NCBI GenBank assembly: GCA_963751335.1
Contig: CAVVUB010000007.1
Location: 186,001 to 250,000, forward strand
DNA length: 64,000 bases
Source: Bog-473 sp963751335
Lineage (GTDB): Bacteria > Actinomycetota > Acidimicrobiia > Acidimicrobiales > RAAP-2
Direction of reading: 5' to 3'
The notes below the pieces were generated by a model. That model saw nothing but the letters and a program-made list of their open reading frames with translations, was not told where the DNA came from and ran no database searches. The position numbers and the translations under genes are program-made. Each line of letters begins with the position of its first letter. The first letter of the stretch is position 1. Shown here in pieces: positions 10,126-19,748 of this stretch.

Positions 10126-11315
10126 ATGAGCGAGTCGTCGCAGGGCCCTGAATGGTGGCGAGCGAGCGACGGCATGTGGTACCCGCCCGAGTCGCATCCT
10201 GATTACGTGACTCGTCGAGTGCCCGGTCCGACCCGAAGCGTTCCCGGCGGTCCGGGAACCCAGACGGCTCAAGTGCGCACCAGTGTGGGCGTGCCGGTCC
10301 TCACCGACCCGCGACGGTGGGCGGCCGCTCCACGCGGACCTCGCTCAGCGCCCTCACCCTTCATCGCGCCGCGCGTGGTCAGCCTGGCTGCGCTGGTGTT
10401 GTCGCTCGTCGGCGTCAACTTGCCGTGGGCCACGACCGATGCCGCGCTCTCCGGGCTGCGGACCAGCGTCACGGGTCTTGACCTGGGTTCGGGCAGGCTG
10501 CTCGGCGGCCTGCTCGCGGTCGTCCTGGTGGTCAGCTGCTGGCACCTGGCCGCCACGAGTCGTCGCACAGGGGTCTTGCTCTTCGCCTCCTGGCTGGGAG
10601 CGCTGGCACTCTCGGTGTACGAGATCGTCGACATCATCGCCGTCCCGACCCGAGGGCTCTTCACCCTCAACATCGGCGTGGGGCTGCTTTTGTGCGGCTT
10701 CGCCGCCCTGGTCGCCTGCGTCTGCAGCCTGGCCGACCTGGCCCAGCTCTGGTCGGCGGCCCACCCCGTCGGCCCGGCTACACCCGGAGTCGTCGTCTGG
10801 GTCGGTGGTCTCGTCGCTCTGGGTGTTGTGGCGGCGGCGGCGTTCGTCGGGTACGGAGTCGCCGCCAGTCCGGTGGGGCCGATCCCCGCCCTGTCGCCGG
10901 ACCAGCCGTTCGACCACGGCACGGGCGGCCCTGCGCCAGGTGGTGACGGGTCGAGCCGGGGGGACGGGGTCGACCGGGGGGACGGGGTCGACCGGGGGGA
11001 CGGGGTGGACCGGGGGGACGGGGTCGGCCGGGGGGACGGGGTCGACCGGGGGGACGGGGTCGACGGGGTCGAGCGGGGGGACGGGGTCGACCGGAAACAC
11101 GGGAAATCTCGGCGGATCAGGCAATTCGGGCAATTCCGGACCCGGTTTCTTCGGAAATTCGGGGTCGGGCTTCTTCGGGAATTCCGGGCCGGGCGACTTC
11201 GGGCCGGGCCAGTTCGGAAATACGGGCAGCCGGCAATTCCGGCACCGGCGGCATCGGGATCTCGAGCCCAGCACCTCAAGGCTCGACACGGCCGGTGGTG
11301 CTGGGCAACAATTGA
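10126..11315 (+). CDS. Five-helix membrane protein with collagen-like Gly repeats, two frameshifts
   Basis: Family not named. It starts with the actinobacterial motif GPEWWRASDGMWYPPE, often found at the N terminus of membrane or surface proteins. About five hydrophobic helices follow (for example AALVLSLVGVNLPWA and NIGVGLLLCGFAALVA). The tail then becomes Gly-x-y collagen-like sequence (GGTGSTGGTG, GNSGPGFFGNSG) with the end PVVLGNN. The tail is readable only if an extra C near 10957 and another near 11230 are removed; without this the frame reads RGDGVDRGDG and fuses to the next gene. The stop at 11313-11315 lies 40 bases before the paralogous gene. Role unknown; the tail would face outwards or form a bundle. 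Confidence 0.7.
10956..11092 (+). repeat. 18-bp minisatellite coding for Gly-rich repeats
   Basis: About seven imperfect copies of an 18-bp unit (gacggggtcgaccggggg) in tandem. In the collagen-like frame each unit gives G-G/S-T-G-S/W-T triplets. The long G-runs make it a natural site for slippage and for sequencing indels. Confidence 0.85.
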
Positions 11316-11355
11316 GCGAACTCTGTTGTGGGGCGCAGCAGAAACGAGGGCGCCG

Positions 11356-12354
11356 ATGAGTCAACCGCCGGGGGATCGAGGTCGTCCGACCACCGTCAAC
11401 CGGGCGTCGCCGCCCGTGCCCTGGGTCAATCTGGCTGCGCTACTCCTGGCCGCCGGAGGGCTTGTCCTTCCTTGGATCACCGGCAGCGGCGGCGACCGCA
11501 TGGGGATCGAGACCGACGCCGGAATCGTCTTCGCCATCGCGCTGCTCGTCACAATCCTGTTCACCGGCCCGCAGGTGCGACCGCACGAGCGGGAAACCAG
11601 TTGGCCACTCGTGCTGTCTTGGTACGCGCTCTTCGCCGTGGCCGTCTTCGAAATCGTCCGCCTCTCCGCGCTCTCGGCCACTCAGGGATCGGTGGTCCAC
11701 ATCGGGCTGGGCCTCTATCTCTGCGCCCTGGCGAGTGCTGTCGGAACGGCGACCGCCACGTTGCGGGCGGCCGACCGCTGGCTGGCCCAGTGCGCCGACC
11801 CGTGGATGAAGACACGGACCACCTGGCTCCCAGCGGTAGCCGCCGGAGTCATGCTCCTGGCACTCCCCGTCTTCGGCCTGCTCGGGCACAATGCGGGGCA
11901 CCAGCCCGCACTTTCCGTTGCGGGGCACCGCGTGGCCCCCGCAACTCGCGACGGCTCGACCGCGCTCGGGATCGCTCCTGGACCGAGCGGGTCCAGCGGG
12001 ACGACGACGACGAGCGCAGTCGCCATCCCGGCTCCGAGCACGCCGACCAGCGCGGCCCTCGGCAACACCGGGAACACCGGGCCGACCGGACCCGGTGACT
12101 TCCCGGGCACCGCGATGGACACGGTTTGGCCGGGCTACACGGGTGCGCCCGGGACCTCCTACGTGTGGCCCGGCTACCTCGTGCCAGGCAACACCGGTGC
12201 CACCGGGAACTCTGGATCCGGGGTCAGCGGGAGCACGGGGAACACGGGCGCGCTCACCACGACGAGCACGTCCGCCAGCGTGGCTACGAGCATGCAGACA
12301 TTGCCGGGAGCGTCCTCGGGAGGCGCCGGCGCCAACGAGGAAGCGGCTGCCTGA
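11356..12354 (+). CDS. Membrane protein with collagen-like tail, paralogue of the preceding gene
   Basis: 332 residues. It starts with a Pro-rich cytoplasmic segment, then four or five hydrophobic helices (VNLAALLLAAGGLVLPWI, GIVFAIALLVTILFTG, VVHIGLGLYLCALASAVG, AVAAGVMLLALPVFGLLG), then a Ser/Thr/Gly-rich tail with GNTGNTGPTGPGD and GSTGNTGA. Helix order and the central VFEIVRLSAL/VYEIVDIIAV match show it is a paralogue of the upstream protein, but it lacks the WWRASDG motif. Probably co-transcribed. Function unknown. Confidence 0.75.
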   Translation: MSQPPGDRGRPTTVNRASPPVPWVNLAALLLAAGGLVLPWITGSGGDRMGIETDAGIVFAIALLVTILFTGPQVRPHERETSWPLVLSWYALFAVAVFEIVRLSALSATQGSVVHIGLGLYLCALASAVGTATATLRAADRWLAQCADPWMKTRTTWLPAVAAGVMLLALPVFGLLGHNAGHQPALSVAGHRVAPATRDGSTALGIAPGPSGSSGTTTTSAVAIPAPSTPTSAALGNTGNTGPTGPGDFPGTAMDTVWPGYTGAPGTSYVWPGYLVPGNTGATGNSGSGVSGSTGNTGALTTTSTSASVATSMQTLPGASSGGAGANEEAAA

Positions 12355-12511
12355 CCGCCAGAGCGTCGCCCGGGACCCTCGTCCCGGCGACAACGACGGT
12401 GACCGGGAGATGGTGAGCCCATTTGTCGGCACTCCGGGTGACTATGCAAGGCTCCTCAGGCCGGCCCGCCGCTGGGCTGGGATGTAGCTCAAAAGAGGAA
12501 CAGATTTCGCC

Positions 12512-14672
12512 ATGCCGATCGCCATCACCGAAGACCACCGGACCCTCGGGCAAACGGCTTCAGACTTCTTGGCCAAGCGCGACGCCCGGGGCGCGGCGCG
12601 GTCTCTGCTCGAGGCGGAGCTCGAAAGCCGTCCCTCCGTTCTGGAGCGATCTGGCCGAGCTGGGCTGGCTCGGTCTCCACCTGCCCGAGAACAGGGGCGG
12701 ATCGGGCTACGGACTCCCCGAGCTCGTCGTCGTGGTCGAGGAGCTCGGCCGCGCCATGGCCCCCGGCCCTTTCGTCCCCACGGTCATCGCCAGCGCGGTC
12801 CTGCAGGAGGCGGCACCCGACGACCTGGCGGCGCGGCTCCTGCCCGGGCTGGCCGATGGCTCGGCCCTCGGGGGCATCGCGCTCACCTCGGACATCACGG
12901 TCGCCGGAGGCAAGGCCGCCGGGACGGCTCCGGGGGTCTTGGGCGGCGGCCTGGCCACCATTCTCGTGCTGTCGGCGGGCGACGACGTCATCGTGGTCGA
13001 CGCGACCTCACCGGGCGTCACGATCGAGCGGCCGCAAAACCTCGATCCCACCCGCCGGGCAGCCCGGGTCACTCTCGACGGGGCACCAGCAGACGTCATT
13101 GCGGACGGGGCGCGCGTCCTCGTTGACCTGGCGCGGCTGATCATCGCCGCCGAGGCCGTCGGGTTGGCCAACGAGTGCACGGAGCAGGCTGCCGCGTACG
13201 CAAAGGTCCGCTTTCAGTTCGGCCGGCCCATTGCGATGTTCCAGGCGGTCAAGCACCACTGCGCCAACATGCTCGTCGCCAGCGAGCTGGCCACGGCCAA
13301 CGTGTGGGACGCGGCGCGGGCGGCCGAGGAGGGCGACGACCAGCGCACCTACAGCGCCGCCATGGCGGCCGTGCTGGCACTCGAGGCGGCCGATCTTTGC
13401 GCCAACCTGAACATCCAGGTGCACGGGGGCATCGGCTTCACCTGGGAGCACGACGCCCATCTCTTCCTGCGCCGGGCCACCGCGCTCGAAGCAATCGTCG
13501 ACGTCGAGACGGCGGCGATCGACGTGGCGGCGGCGGTGCGTGGCGGGACGAAACGGGCCCGCACGATCGACCTGCCGCCCGAGGCCGAGCCACTGCGCGA
13601 CGAGGTGCGCATCTTCGCCGAACGGGTCAAGGGCCTGGACCAGCCCGGACGGCGGGCGGCCATGATCGAGACCGGGTACGTGATGCCGCACTGGCCCAAG
13701 CCATGGGGCCGCGACGCCGGCCCGGTGGAGCAGCTGGTGATCGAACAGGAGTTCAGAGCGGCCGGGGTGGCCCGCCCCCAGTACGGAATCACGGGGTGGG
13801 TGATCCTGACCCTCATCGAGCACGCAAACGAGGACCAGGTGGAACGCTGGGTCCTCCCCGCCCTGCGCCAGGACGTCATCTGGTGCCAGCTCTTCAGCGA
13901 GCCCGATGCCGGCAGCGATGCCGCCGGAGTCAAGACCCGAGGGACCCGGGTCGAGGGCGGCTGGCTGGTCAGCGGTCAGAAGGTCTGGACCAGCGGAGCC
14001 CACGTGGCCAGCTTCGGCCTGGCCACCATCCGTACGGATCCCGACGTGCCCAAACACCAGGGCATCACGACGATGGTCATCGACATGCATGCCGAGGGCG
14101 TGGAGGTCCGGCCGCTGCGCATGGTCACCGGGCACGCCGCATTCAACGAGGTCTTCTTCAACGACGTCTTCGTGCCCGACGACGACGTGGTCGGGCCGGT
14201 CAACGGCGGCTGGACGGTGGCCCGGGCCACACTGGGTAACGAGTCCGTTTCGATCGGCGGAGGTTCCGGCGGGGGAGGCGGCATGACGGCGGCGGCGGTG
14301 GTCGCCGCGTTCGATCTCCATCCGGAGCGGCTGGCCGGAGGTGCGGGGCGCATCGGGCGCTTCGTGTCGCAGAACGAGGCCATGGCCGTCCTGAACATGC
14401 GCAGCGCGCACCGGGCGGTCATCGGCGGCGGTCCGGGTCCCGAGGGGAACGTGACCAAACTGGTGCTGTCCGAGCTCGGGCACGAGGCGGCCGCCATCAT
14501 CGCCGCGCTAGGCGGTGCCGAGTCTCTCTATTCCGACGGGCTCGGTGCCCTGTCCACCTCGATGATCCTGATGCACCGAGGTCTCTCCATCGCCGGCGGG
14601 ACCTCGGAGATCAAGCGCAATCAGATCGGTGAGCGCATCCTCGGCCTGCCGAGGGATCCGCTCGTCAACTGA
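12512..14672 (+). CDS. Two-domain acyl-CoA dehydrogenase (FadE34-like), one-base frameshift
   Basis: About 719 residues after correction. Two acyl-CoA dehydrogenase units are fused. The first (to about residue 345) has VRFQFGRPIAMFQAVKHHCANM and QVHGGIGFTWEHD. The second has the FAD/substrate block QLFSEPDAGSDAAG, VWTSGAHVA and the C-terminal GGTSEIKRNQIGERILGLP. Fused or heteromeric pairs of this kind act on bulky acyl-CoAs such as steroid side chains (mycobacterial FadE34/ChsE). ATG 12512 has AGAGGAAC upstream. The family sequence moves frame at about 12635 (RP-PFWSDLAELGW), consistent with one extra T. Confidence 0.85.
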
Positions 14673-14706
14673 GCGCGCCGGGGCCGTGGCGTCGTCCTGA
14701 GGGCGT

Positions 14707-15957
14707 TCAGCGGGCCCGATCGGCCGACACGACGGCCGGGTAGGCGGACGTCAGCCCTGCCAGTCCCTCGGTCGAGTCGTCGAACCCGAAGACGTGGCGG
14801 AACTGCGCCGTCACGGCCTGGCGGATGACCGGCCACGCGGTGGGCGGTGAGAGGTCGGGTGCGGTGCAGCCGTCAGTGGCCAGCGGCCTGAGCGAGTCCG
14901 GGATGGGTACCTTGAGCGCAGCGGCGATGGCCAGCAGGCCGCCCTGACCCGAACCGACCTCGCACAAGTCGGCGAAGACCAGATGACCGGCGCCCCGGAT
15001 GAGGATGAGCCGCTTCGGACTGTGCAGGTACCCGTAGGCGGAGACGATCGAGCTTGTCTTCACCACCTGGTCGGACGTGCCCGACATGAGCAGGCCGGGT
15101 TGGTGCGGCACGAGGCTCCCGGGGCCCGGCTTGGCCGGGCCGAGCGCGCCCACGGTCGCTCCGGCCAGTCCGATGAAGGTCGCCACCTTCGGGTCGGTGG
15201 TGGCCAGGGCCTCGACGGCCGCTCCGCCGGCGGAATGGCCCACCGCGCCGATCTTGGACGTGTCGATGTGGCCGTGGAACGGGCTCGACGCGGTCTGATC
15301 CTGGGTCCCCATCAGCGCAATGGTCGCCTTGAGATCGTCGACGTCGGTCGTCTTCACCGTGGCGGCGGTCGGGCCGCCCAGGACCTCGGTCAGATCGCGG
15401 CTGAAGTGATCGGGAGCGGCCACCACGAACCCCCACGACGCGAGGAACGAGGTGAGGAAGGTGGACTGATCACGGAATCCGGCGTAGCCGTGGCTGAACA
15501 CGACCAGGGGATAGCGACCGGGCGCCACCCGGACGCCGACCACACCGCCGCTCGGATAGGTCACGGAGAATCCGGCCGGGATCAGCTTCTGGAGCACCGG
15601 TGGCAGCCAGGTCGCCACGTTGTAGGTCGCAATGGGCTTGCCGGCCACGCTGGCCTTGGTCGCCGGATACCAGACCTCGACCGGCGCACCGTCCGTGGGC
15701 AGGGACAGCGTCGTCTCGCCAACGCCAAGGGGACCGGGATGGGTGAAGCTGCTCGTCCCGAGATGCGCGACCGTCGGTACCACGTCGCCGTCGACCTGCA
15801 TCGTGTCGGAGATGGTGGCGGTCGGGGCGAGGGACGCATCCGCCAAAGGTGCCCCCGTGATCCCCGCCAGAACCAGCGTGACCAGCGCGACGGCCGTCAG
15901 CGAACCGAACACTGGAGCCGGTCTTCGAATGTGCATCATGCCCACGCTGTCATGCAT
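14707..15957 (-). CDS. Secreted alpha/beta hydrolase (dienelactone hydrolase/PAF-acetylhydrolase-like)
   Basis: 416 residues. A signal peptide (FGSLTAVALVTLVLAGITGA) precedes the mature domain. The oxyanion segment VFSHGYAGFRD and nucleophile elbow GHSAGG are clear, and GAGHLVF supplies a plausible catalytic His. The layout resembles secreted lipase/PETase-like and platelet-activating-factor-acetylhydrolase-like proteins of actinobacteria. ATG 15957 overlaps the upstream SnoaL-like gene by eight bases, suggesting coupled translation; ATG 15939 is an alternative. Substrate unknown. Confidence 0.8.
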   Translation of the reverse strand: MHDSVGMMHIRRPAPVFGSLTAVALVTLVLAGITGAPLADASLAPTATISDTMQVDGDVVPTVAHLGTSSFTHPGPLGVGETTLSLPTDGAPVEVWYPATKASVAGKPIATYNVATWLPPVLQKLIPAGFSVTYPSGGVVGVRVAPGRYPLVVFSHGYAGFRDQSTFLTSFLASWGFVVAAPDHFSRDLTEVLGGPTAATVKTTDVDDLKATIALMGTQDQTASSPFHGHIDTSKIGAVGHSAGGAAVEALATTDPKVATFIGLAGATVGALGPAKPGPGSLVPHQPGLLMSGTSDQVVKTSSIVSAYGYLHSPKRLILIRGAGHLVFADLCEVGSGQGGLLAIAAALKVPIPDSLRPLATDGCTAPDLSPPTAWPVIRQAVTAQFRHVFGFDDSTEGLAGLTSAYPAVVSADRAR

Positions 15958-16408
15958 CCGTACCGAAAAGGCTGTCGGGCGCGTGCCAGTCCGTCGAGAC
16001 GAACCGATGGGCGATGAGCCAGTCATCGCCCACTGGAACGAGTCGGTCCCGATAGCGGCCCATGTGGTCAGCGCCCACGTTCGTGAAGACGGTGAAGTAG
16101 CTGGCGACGAATGCCTCGCTTCGAGTCAGCGACTCGAAGCGAAGGTTGGTGACGTTGTGGCGGACGATGCGCTTCGCCCCGGCGGCCGATTGCGCCTCCC
16201 TGGGTGAGGCCGGCTTGCCGATGCCGCCGCGGAAACGCTCCAGGATCGCCGCCCGGCCCACCAGAGGCTCCGCACCACGAATTTCGAGGACGCCGTCTTC
16301 GCTGAAGGCCGACACGTACTCGTCGAGGTGGAAGCGATCACCGGCGTGTGTGTATTTGGCCAGCGTGTCGCGGCACCGTTCGCGGGCCACCAGTTCCCAG
16401 AACTCCAT
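15950..16408 (-). CDS. SnoaL/NTF2-like protein
   Basis: 152 residues with the cone-shaped NTF2-like layout: helical N terminus (RERCRDTLAKYTHAGDR), then FSEDGVLEIRGAEPLVGR and a C-terminal strand RYRDRLVPVGDDWLIAHR. Such proteins are often small isomerases, hydratases or dehydratases of steroid-like substrates, or ligand-binding proteins. It diverges from the permease gene at 16471 and overlaps the secreted hydrolase gene behind it. Substrate unknown. Confidence 0.8.
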   Translation of the reverse strand: MEFWELVARERCRDTLAKYTHAGDRFHLDEYVSAFSEDGVLEIRGAEPLVGRAAILERFRGGIGKPASPREAQSAAGAKRIVRHNVTNLRFESLTRSEAFVASYFTVFTNVGADHMGRYRDRLVPVGDDWLIAHRFVSTDWHAPDSLFGTDA

Positions 16409-16470
16409 GCGCTGAGGGACTCTAGGGGAGAACCCTCGCGTCCGGGGTCCGCGTTTGTAGAGTGCCGAGC

Positions 16471-18366
16471 ATGGCCGACCCTGACGCGGACAGGAGTACG
16501 GGCACCGCGGTCTGGGAATTCCTCGTCGGCCCGCCCCGGCGGGCGCAAGGGATCGAGAAGTCCCGCATCACTCCGGTGGAAGGGCTCTCCGCCCTCTCGC
16601 TCGATGCGCTCACCTCGGTGGCCTACGGCCCCGAGGCGATCATCCTCGTGCTGGCCCTCGCCGGTGCCGGTGCCCTGCACCTGGTGCTCCCGATCACGAT
16701 CGCCATCGTCGCCCTGCTGGCCATCCTGGTGTTCTCCTACCGCCAGGTCATCGACGCCTACCCCGGTGGCGGGGGCGCCTACGCCGTCTCCCGGGCCAAC
16801 CTGGGCGCCGGGACCAGTCTGGTGGCCGGCGCCGCCCTGATCGTCGACTACACGCTGACCGTCGCCGTCTCGATTGCCGCCGGCGTGGCCTCGCTCACCT
16901 CCGCCTTCCCGTCACTTGCCGGGGCCACCGTCCCGCTCTGCCTGGGCATCCTGGTCGTCATCACCCTGCTCAACCTGCGCGGCCTGGGTGAGACCGCCCG
17001 GGCCTTCCTGCTCCCCACCATGGTCTTCATCGTCGGTCTCCTCGCCATCATTGCGATCGGGCTCATCCATCCACTCGGTCTGCACGAAGCACCGATGGGT
17101 CAGTCCCAGCTCCCGACGAGCGGCCTCAAGGCGGTGACCGTCCTCCTCGTCCTGCGCGCCTTCTCGGCCGGATGCAGCGCGCTCACCGGGGTCGAAGCCA
17201 TCGCCAACGGTGTCCCGCTGTTCCGCGAACCCCGGCAGTTGCGGGCCAAACGGACCGAGCTGCTCCTCGGCCTGATCCTCGGCGCCATGCTGCTCGGCCT
17301 CGCCGTCCTCGCCAAGCGCTGGCAGATCGGCCCACGCAGCGGCGAGACCGTGCTCTCGCAGATCATGGCCATGGCGATCGGACGCGGCCCGGCCTACTTC
17401 ATCATCTCGATCACCATCACCATCGTGCTGGCCCTGGCGGCCAACACGTCCTTCGGAGGGTTACCCATCCTCTCGAGCCTGCTGGCCCGGGACAACTACG
17501 TGCCGCACCTCTTCACCCTGCGCGGCGACCGACAGGTCCTCTCCAACGGGATCGTGGTGCTCTCGCTGATGGCCGCCGTCCTCATGGTCGCCGTGCGGGG
17601 CAACACCAACACACTCATCCCGCTCTTCGCCATCGGCGTCTTCGTGGGCTTCACGCTCTCGCAGACCGGCCTCGTCGTGCACTGGCGCCGCGAACGCCCG
17701 CCCGGCTGGCGTCGGCGGGCCGCCATCAACATGATCGGCGCCATCATCACGGGCATCGCCACCATCGTCTTCCTCGTCTCGAAGTTCACCGAGGGTGCCT
17801 GGGTCGTGGTGATTGCCGTACCCGCGTTCATCCTGCTGTTCGTGCGCATCCACGCCTACTACGTGAAGGCCGGCGTCGAACTCCGCATCGACCAGATACC
17901 GCCCAAGCCCGTCACCAAACGCACCATCGTCATCGTCCCGGTCAACCGCCTGTCCCGCCTCACCGGCCACGCCCTGACCGAGGCCATGTCGATGGGCCAG
18001 GAGGTCAAGGCCGTCACCGTCGTCCTCCAGGGAGGCGACGAGGGCACCCGCTACATCGACACCCTGCGCGAGGAGTGGCGCACGTGGGACCCCGGCGTGG
18101 CCCTCCACGTGGTGCACAACGACTATGCCTCGGTGGTGCAGCCCATTGTGGAGTTCATCGACGACGTGCGGCGGGAGCATCCCGACGACCAGATCGTGGT
18201 GCTCATCCCGGTGGTGCGCCCGGATCACCTGCGTCAACGCATCCTGCACAACCAGATCGACCTGGTTCTCTCGCGGACCCTGCGCAGCCGCAGCGATATT
18301 GTGGTGGCCCGGGTCACGATGCCCCTCGAGCCCCCGGCGGGGGCTCCCGAGGCGCCGTCCACCTGA
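16471..18366 (+). CDS. APC-superfamily permease, KimA-like potassium transporter
   Basis: 631 residues: about 12 transmembrane helices followed by a cytoplasmic domain of about 170 residues from TKRTIVIVPVNRLSRL, which resembles the C-terminal domain of KimA/YdaO proteins. KimA-type proteins import K+ and in firmicutes are controlled by c-di-AMP. The amino-acid-permease-type motifs SLDALTSVAYGPEAI and DAYPGGGGAYAVSRANLG are present. ATG 16471 is chosen over GTG 16462. Assignment rests on overall architecture; an amino-acid substrate cannot be excluded. Confidence 0.8.
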   Translation: MADPDADRSTGTAVWEFLVGPPRRAQGIEKSRITPVEGLSALSLDALTSVAYGPEAIILVLALAGAGALHLVLPITIAIVALLAILVFSYRQVIDAYPGGGGAYAVSRANLGAGTSLVAGAALIVDYTLTVAVSIAAGVASLTSAFPSLAGATVPLCLGILVVITLLNLRGLGETARAFLLPTMVFIVGLLAIIAIGLIHPLGLHEAPMGQSQLPTSGLKAVTVLLVLRAFSAGCSALTGVEAIANGVPLFREPRQLRAKRTELLLGLILGAMLLGLAVLAKRWQIGPRSGETVLSQIMAMAIGRGPAYFIISITITIVLALAANTSFGGLPILSSLLARDNYVPHLFTLRGDRQVLSNGIVVLSLMAAVLMVAVRGNTNTLIPLFAIGVFVGFTLSQTGLVVHWRRERPPGWRRRAAINMIGAIITGIATIVFLVSKFTEGAWVVVIAVPAFILLFVRIHAYYVKAGVELRIDQIPPKPVTKRTIVIVPVNRLSRLTGHALTEAMSMGQEVKAVTVVLQGGDEGTRYIDTLREEWRTWDPGVALHVVHNDYASVVQPIVEFIDDVRREHPDDQIVVLIPVVRPDHLRQRILHNQIDLVLSRTLRSRSDIVVARVTMPLEPPAGAPEAPST

Positions 18367-18375
18367 ACGAGTGGC

Positions 18376-19164
18376 TCAGCGGCCCTGCCACACGGGGTCG
18401 CGCTTCTCGATGAACGCCCTGGCCCCTTCCTTGGCGTCCTCCGAGTTGAAGACCTTCGGCTGCCATTCCCGGGCGAGCTCCTGTGCCCGCTCGAGGTCGG
18501 TCGAGGCCGTGCGCACCATCTGCTTGGTGGCGGCCAGGGCGAGCGGGCCGTTCTTGGCGATGCGCTCGGCCAGGGCCACGGCGGCATCGAGCACCTCGGG
18601 CTGCGGCACGGCCTGATTGATGAGGCCGAGGGATTGGGCCCGCACGGCATCGATCAGATCACCGGTCAACGTCAGCTCCAGAGCGGCGGCCAACGGAATC
18701 CGCGTACTGATGAACACGCCACCACCGGCGGCAAAGAGGCCTCGCTTGACCTCGGGGACTCCGAACAACGCCGTTTCGGCGGCCACCACGACGTCACACC
18801 CGAGCAGCAACTCGAAACCGCCGGCCACGGCGGTGGCGTTCGCCGCGCCGACGATGGGCACCGCGATCTCGCCGCGGCTGAAACGGCCGAACCCGGCCAT
18901 GCCCTCCTTGCTGGCACTCACCGTGCCGCCCTCGGCAAAAGCGCGCAGGTCCATACCGGCGCAGAACGCCTTGTCGCCGGTACCGGTCAAGACGATCGCC
19001 CGGGTGTCGGGGTCGTTCTCCGCTGCCACCATGCTCAAGCCGATGGCATCGAGCAGCGCGGGATTCAGTGAGTTGCGGGCCTCGGGCCGATTCAGCCGCA
19101 GGATGGTCACCGCCCCCCGGCGCTCGGTCACCAGTACCGGCTCGGTCGTCTCCTCTTCAGCCAT
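18376..19164 (-). CDS. Enoyl-CoA hydratase/isomerase
   Basis: 262 residues, crotonase fold. Oxyanion-hole segments AFCAGMDLRAFAEGG and NATAVAGGFELLLGCD and the FGVPEVKRGLFAAGGG block are intact, the last carrying the usual first catalytic Glu. The second catalytic position is less clear. ATG 19164 follows GGGAGGG. The enzyme would hydrate or isomerise enoyl-CoA in fatty acid or steroid breakdown. It converges on the permease gene, with only nine bases between the stops. Confidence 0.88.
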   Translation of the reverse strand: MAEEETTEPVLVTERRGAVTILRLNRPEARNSLNPALLDAIGLSMVAAENDPDTRAIVLTGTGDKAFCAGMDLRAFAEGGTVSASKEGMAGFGRFSRGEIAVPIVGAANATAVAGGFELLLGCDVVVAAETALFGVPEVKRGLFAAGGGVFISTRIPLAAALELTLTGDLIDAVRAQSLGLINQAVPQPEVLDAAVALAERIAKNGPLALAATKQMVRTASTDLERAQELAREWQPKVFNSEDAKEGARAFIEKRDPVWQGR

Positions 19165-19355
19165 CGGGCTGCCCTCCCCTTCTCGCGCGCTGTCCTCGCT
19201 CGTTGACGGACATGTGATTACTACGGGAGACGAGTTGGGAGAAAATCGGGTGCCGCTGCGGGGCCCCTGCGGCGACAAGGCGAGGGGCGACCTCGAGGTC
19301 TTCGGGATCCAGGGACGGGCCCCGACGGTGCGCCGCCCACCACAAGACTCGCTGC

Positions 19356-19538
19356 TTAGCGCACGGTGTGTCCGGCGTGGTCCGGGGAATGCATCGCGCC
19401 GTGGGCCGGTGGGGCGTCGGACGTGTGCAGCGCGCTGCTGGCCGAGGCCAGCGGGCCGCTCCAGAGGGCGACGGTGGCGGCCACGGCACATAGGAAGCCG
19501 GCAGCGATCGTCCGCCCCGGGGAGAGTGCGAGTGCCAT
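19356..19538 (-). CDS. Small membrane or secreted His-rich protein
   Basis: 60 residues. A hydrophobic segment (IAAGFLCAVAATVALWSG) is followed by a His/Met-rich tail with HTSD, AHGAMHSPDHAGHTV. The composition suggests metal binding (for example copper), but that is inference. There is no clear ribosome-binding site, and a 7-bp inverted repeat (GAGTGCC/GGCACTC) straddles the start codon. The rest of 19165-19748 holds no gene; its 3' part carries the ribosome-binding site of the DUF2889 gene. Confidence 0.4.
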   Translation of the reverse strand: MALALSPGRTIAAGFLCAVAATVALWSGPLASASSALHTSDAPPAHGAMHSPDHAGHTVR

Positions 19539-19748
19539 GGAGGCACTCTCACCCCGGAATGTTGGGATTCTGCGTGTATTCCCTAAGAAGTCCCGAAGAA
19601 TGCGTGTCTCCGGTCAAAAGGTACGGTCGAGTTTCGAGCAATCTATCCGTTTGACCTGGGCTTTCGCGAAAAGGAGTGCTCCCCAACGGAGTCATCTTCC
19701 GCCGCACTCCTATGATGAAAACATGATTTTCGAACCGGAGGTGCGCCG

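Noticed and set aside
10940..11110. CRISPR-like or regulatory repeat array
   Set aside because: The 18-bp units are adjacent with no unique spacers and encode a regular Gly-rich pattern, so this is a coding minisatellite.
9742..12354. A single 870-residue protein covering both membrane proteins
   Set aside because: The N-terminal part is out of frame with tesB and the middle is the collagen-like repeat in the wrong frame. Two paralogous genes explain the sequence better.
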